From: Megamerina dolium
Lineage: Eukaryota; Arthropoda; Insecta; Diptera; Megamerinidae
Assembly: GCA_963854835.1 (NCBI GenBank)
Contig: OY978530.1
Location: forward strand, 27,680,637-27,744,636
DNA: 64,000 bases
Direction of reading: 5' to 3'
The notes under the pieces were generated by a model. It searched no databases, was not told the origin of the DNA, and worked only from the letters and a program-made list of their open reading frames with translations. This document shows, piece after piece, positions 59,880-64,000 of this stretch. Within the stretch, counting starts at the first letter, position 1. Every line of letters starts with the position of its first letter. The translations under genes were made by a program, and so were the position numbers.

Positions 59880-62800
59880 CTGAGCGCTATGTGATGATAC
59901 CTTTATTTGTTAATGAGGGGTAGTCATATAGCTTGCTCTGCTTATTATGTGATGGCGCTTTCATTATTATTAATGGGGGCCCTCCATGTGGCGACCACCG
60001 GGCAACGTCTTCCTGGCACCCGCTGGGAGGCGGCTGAAGTGAGTGGCGAAAATCTCCTCGGTTAGAGGTTATGCGTTGGGTTTGGGACCCGCCACATAAA
60101 AAACCCCCCCAATGAAAAAAACTAAAATGCCTCGGATAAGGACTACCGCTTTTGTTGATGACCCCCGCAAACGAAAAAAGGAAAATGATTTACGGATATG
60201 CACCTGGAATGTCCGGTCCCTTTATAGGGAGGGTGCCTCTATCCAGCTGGTTGATGTCCTCGAAAAATACAGAGCTGACATCACCGCTCTCCAGGAAATG
60301 CGATGGACAGGACAGGGCTGCTCCAAAAGAGCGTCCTGTGATATCTACTACAGTTGCCATGCTGAAAGGCACGAATTAGGATGTGGATTTTTGGTCAGCA
60401 AGAGACTACGACATCTTGTCTCACAGTTCACGCCTGTGAACGAACGGCTGGCCACAATCCGCATCAAGGCAAAATTTTTCAACATCAGCCTTATATGTGC
60501 CCACGCTCCGACGGATGAGAAGGACAATGTGACCAAGGAGAGCTTCTTTCAGCGCCTCGAAGAAGCTTATGACCGCTGCCCCCGCCACGATATCAAAATC
60601 GTGCTTGGCGACTTTAATGCCAGGGTGGGCAAGGAAGGTACCTTTGGTCCAACTGTCGGAAAATTCAGCCTCCACCAGAACATCTCCGATAACGGAATGA
60701 GGCTGATCGACTTCGCCGCAGCACGAAACATGGTAATTGGTGGTACCAGATTCCAGCATCTCGACATCCACAAAGCGACATGGCTGTCTCCAGATCATCG
60801 TACAAGAAACCAAATTGATCATGTGGTGATTGACGGAAGGCATGCTTCCAGTGTGATGGACGTGAAATCGATCCGTGGTGCCAACATCGACTCGGATCAC
60901 TACCTTGTTGCAGCTAAGGTGCGCACACGCTTATGTGTCGCAAATAACAAGAGAAGTCCCACACAGAGAAAGCTCGACGTCAGTAAGCTGCGATCACCAG
61001 AGACAGCAGATGCATTTTCCACTCGACTATCGGATCTGCTTATGCAGAACACTCCCCAACTTGATGATACATGCGCACGGTGGACACATATATCCCACTC
61101 CATGACTACTGCTGCCGAGGAGGTAATCGGTTACTACCGGCCTCTGAGGAATGAGTGGTATGATCAGGAGTGTCGCGACGCTATCGCAGAGAAAGACGCC
61201 GCCTACAGAAAAACCCTGCGTGCAGGCGCAACGCGAGCAGTTAAGGAGCGGTACATAGAGAAAAGGAGTGCAAAGAGACGTCTTTTCAGGCGCAGGAAAA
61301 GAGAACAAGAAAGACGCGAGTGTGAGGAGATAGAGATGTGTACCGACAAGAATGAGACTCGAAAATTCTTCGAAAAGATCAAGCGCCTGAGTGGAGGTTT
61401 AAATCCCGGAGCCTCTTCTTGTCGTGATGGAAATGGGAATCTGGTTACAGATGTCCAGAGTGTACTGAGCCTATGGAGGGAACACTTCTCCACGTTACTG
61501 AATGGCGATGCTACGAACAATTCCGCCAGTGGAGGAGATTGCCCGATAACCCCAATTACAGATGATGGTGTTGATGTTCCACCACCCGACTATGACGAGG
61601 TTGAAACGGCCATTTTAAGGCTGAAGAACAACAAAGCTGCAGGTGCTGATGGCCTGCCTGCCGAGTTGTTTAAGACCGGGGGCGATGAGCTGCTCACCCG
61701 CATGCACCAGCTCATAAGCAGAATATGGTCGGATGAAAGCATGCCTGATGATTGGAGGCTCAGTGTTCTCTGTCCTGTACATAAAAAAGGAGACCCCACA
61801 ATTTGCGCCAACTACCGTGGAATAAGTCTCCTGAGCATCGCATACAAGGTTCTATCGAGCGTACTGTGTGAAAGGTTGAAGCCTATGCTCAGCAAGCTGA
61901 TTGGACCTTATCAGTGTGGCTTCAGACCTGGTAAATCCACCATCGACCAGGTTTTCACACTGCGCCAAATCCTGGAGAAGACCCAAGAAAAACAGATCGA
62001 CACACACCACCTATTTGTTGATTATAAAGCCGCTTTCGACAATCCGGTAAGGGATTACCTCTACGCAACAATGTCTGAGTTCGGTATTCCTGCAAAGCTC
62101 ATTCGACTTTGTAGAATGACACTGCATAACTCTCGTTGTGCAGTGAAAATTGGGAAGGACCTCTCCGCACCGTTTAATACCGAACGGGGTTTCAGACAAG
62201 GTGATTCGTTATCGTGCGACTTCTTCAATCTTATTATGGAGAAAATAATACGAGCTGCTGATCTACGACATAATGGCACTATCTTCAACTAAAGTGTCAT
62301 GCTGTTAGTGTATGCCGACGATATTGACATAATCGGCATGAACACGCGAGCAGTCAGTGCAGCATTCTCAGAGTTGGAAAGAGAGTCGCGTCGGATGGGT
62401 CTCACGGTGAACGAGGGCAATACGAAGTATCTAGTGTCAACAAACAAAGAGTCCCGGCGTCTTGGACAGCACGTCACTGTTGACAACTACGCTTTTGAAG
62501 TAATAAGGGACTTTGTCTATCTTGGAACCAGCATTACCAGCAGTAATGACGTCAGCTTGGAGATCATGCGTAGGATAACTCTTGCTAACAGGTGTTACTT
62601 TGGGCTGAGTAAGCAATTGAAAAGTCGAGCCCTCTCTCGAAGAACGAAAACTACACTCTACAAGTCTCTCATCATGCCTGTCCTAACATATGGCGCTGAA
62701 GCCTGGACAATTTCCATCTCGGATGAGCGAATGCTTGGAGTTTTCGAGAGAAAGGTCCTACGCAGGATCTTCGGACCTATTTGCGTTGGTGGCGAGTACC

Positions 62801-63132
62801 GAATAAGGTACAACCATGAGCTGTACGAGCTGTATGCCGATATTGACATAGTAAAGCGCATCAAAATCCAGCGGCTGCGCTGGCTAGGTCATGTCGAGCG
62901 AATGGAAGAACACGCTCCAGCTAAGAAGGTGTTATATTCGGAACCCGCTGGAGGACGACGCAGAAGAGGAAGACCAAACCTCCGGTGGAAAGATCAAGTA
63001 CTGGAGAACCTGACGGCACTTGGAATTTCTAACTGGCGCCAGCTAGCGAAGAACAGAGATGGCTGGCGAAGCATGTTATTTTCGGCCTAAATCGATATTC
63101 GGTTGTTATGGCCACATAAGTAAGTAAGTAAG
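59880..63132 (+). mobile_element. full-length RTE-clade LINE
   Basis: 3253 bp between perfect 14-bp duplications. 5' UTR of ~230 bp, one ORF with endonuclease and RT, ~25-bp 3' UTR (CGATATTCGGTTGTTATGGC) and a (TAAG)n tail. A single ORF, very short 3' UTR and microsatellite tail are hallmarks of RTE. Five other, truncated copies of the family lie in this window. It is probably the youngest LINE insertion here. Confidence 0.95.
60112..63090 (+). pseudogene. RTE endonuclease-reverse transcriptase ORF with one nonsense codon
   Basis: 992 sense positions from ATG 60,112 to 63,090 in one frame, broken only by TAA at 62,290-62,292 (codon 727), where other copies have AAA (Lys). Endonuclease at ~25-290: N33 (WNVRSL), E62 (LQEMRW), D167/N169 (LGDFNARVG), SDHYLV near 270. 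RT from ~500 to 800: [63 protein letters not shown] and catalytic YADD at 734-737, seven residues after the stop. The C-terminus has VLTYGAEAWTI, RLRWLGHVERM and a basic GGRRRRGRPNLRW stretch. It nicks target DNA and copies its RNA in place. Databases often label this ORF 'craniofacial development protein 2-like'; that name is misleading. Confidence 0.95.
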
Positions 63133-63146
63133 TAAATGTTTAAGAT

Positions 63147-64000
63147 AAAAATCATTTAATGCGCAAATTATGATTGTCATAATTCTACTTTTTAAATACA
63201 TCTACATTTTACTATAAATAAGTCCGCCCAGCCGACTGTAGTGCCGACGGTTCTTCCAGGTCCAAAATGCAACCCTATTTGTTTGACTGAATATTACAAA
63301 ATTACCTTAAAATTGCTTAACAAAGATTTTTTTATTTATTTTAAACATCTGCTTAAAATAAAATTAATTAAAAACCCCCTTCTAAAATTCTTATAATTAA
63401 AATGCTACATTTATTAAATTGTATTTTAAGCAGCAAAATCTAAGCTAGTGTTTGTTAAATATTGATCACAGGGAACGGTGAATATGGCCAAAGTAATAGC
63501 AAGGTTATGATCAAGTTGCAGTTCCAAAATATACACCATTCAACATATGCCGAAAATGTTCATTTAAGGGTTGAGTAGAACAACCTGGCGAAATATTTAT
63601 TTGGCCATGATTTTCGCTATCTCTTTCATACAATGTTCACCTACACATTTTTTCACCAATACCCACAAACGTAAACACGAATCCACTGTAGTTCGTGTAG
63701 TTGTTGCAACTTCTTTTCTCAATTTGCTCTTGGCCTCTCGTAATATCATGAATTGGTGTTGTGCTGTCACGGCTGCTACTGCGTTACTTATTCACACAAA
63801 CGTATTTTTCGGTTTTACTCGTTCTTCTACAGTGTCTACCGAATAAATACTCTTTCTCTCTTGCTCTCTCTCTCTCTCTCTCACTCTCAATTTCTTGTGA
63901 TCAGTCACATGCCCTCAGAGCGGCACACTATCTTGGTTAGCTCTTTAATTTTCTTTAAATTTTCTCCTGTGCAATTGTCTTGCTTGTTTTTTTTTGTGTT
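63147..64000. other. AT-rich flank, no recognised gene
   Basis: No protein match in any frame. A (CT)n stretch lies at ~63,850-63,888. The 91-codon frame at 63,571-63,846 has no ATG at its start and no recognisable motif. Confidence 0.5.

Noticed and set aside
60112..63090. Host gene resembling 'craniofacial development protein 2'
   Set aside because: The frame is an RTE endonuclease-RT with a TSD and (TAAG)n tail; the database name is a mislabelled LINE.
63571..63846. 91-codon frame with a hydrophobic start, possible secreted protein
   Set aside because: It begins with TTG, lies in AT-rich DNA next to (CT)n and resembles nothing known.

Overview
This is eukaryotic, AT-rich repeat DNA, almost certainly from an insect and probably a higher dipteran. 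The element repertoire points to a tephritid-type fruit fly: RTE-clade LINEs, Mos1-like and other mariners, Tc1-like elements, BEL/Pao, Ty3/gypsy and Ty1/copia elements, and very long (TA)n tracts. The species is inference. I recognise no host protein-coding gene, rRNA or functional tRNA gene. The 64 kb is a nest of transposable elements (TEs), mostly broken, on both strands and inserted into one another.

Layout. 1-7 kb: a gypsy element (LTRs 855-963 and 6646-6796) whose gag has been split by an RTE LINE and a SINE; an inner gag segment is inverted between two oppositely oriented RTE copies. 7-12.4 kb: a (TA/TG)n tract, then a decayed BEL/Pao element on the minus strand. 13-15.9 kb: an internally deleted Tc1-like element with ~200-bp ITRs and, across a (TA)n tract, a complete Tc1-like element with an intact 346-aa transposase. 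16-22 kb: a BEL/Pao element with both LTRs and gag but no recognisable pol, carrying an intact SINE. 22-29 kb: a mariner-like element, copia, RTE, gypsy, pogo-like and mariner fragments. 29-38 kb: BEL, mariner, SINE, CR1/L2-like LINE and gypsy remains. 38-44.9 kb: BEL pieces, a second intact Tc1-like copy, and an R1-type LINE interrupted by a SINE and a mariner. 45-50 kb: nested MITE-like repeats, a deleted mariner, a deleted Tc1-like element and a Mos1-like mariner. 50.8-55 kb: an I/LOA-type LINE. 56.5-59 kb: an errantivirus-like gypsy remnant, a SINE and an RTE fragment. 59.88-63.13 kb: a full-length RTE LINE with a 14-bp target-site duplication and one nonsense codon.

How the parts relate. 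Only the two Tc1-like copies have intact transposase genes with intact termini; they could mobilise themselves and other elements sharing their ends. The RTE LINE is one nonsense mutation from an open frame. Its 3' end resembles that of a tRNA-derived SINE present six times, so it may be the SINE's partner. Most long (TA)n tracts lie exactly at TE/TE junctions, and several RTE copies carry short fold-back or inversion scars. These two patterns, the SINE family and the gag-only BEL element are the main points for follow-up.
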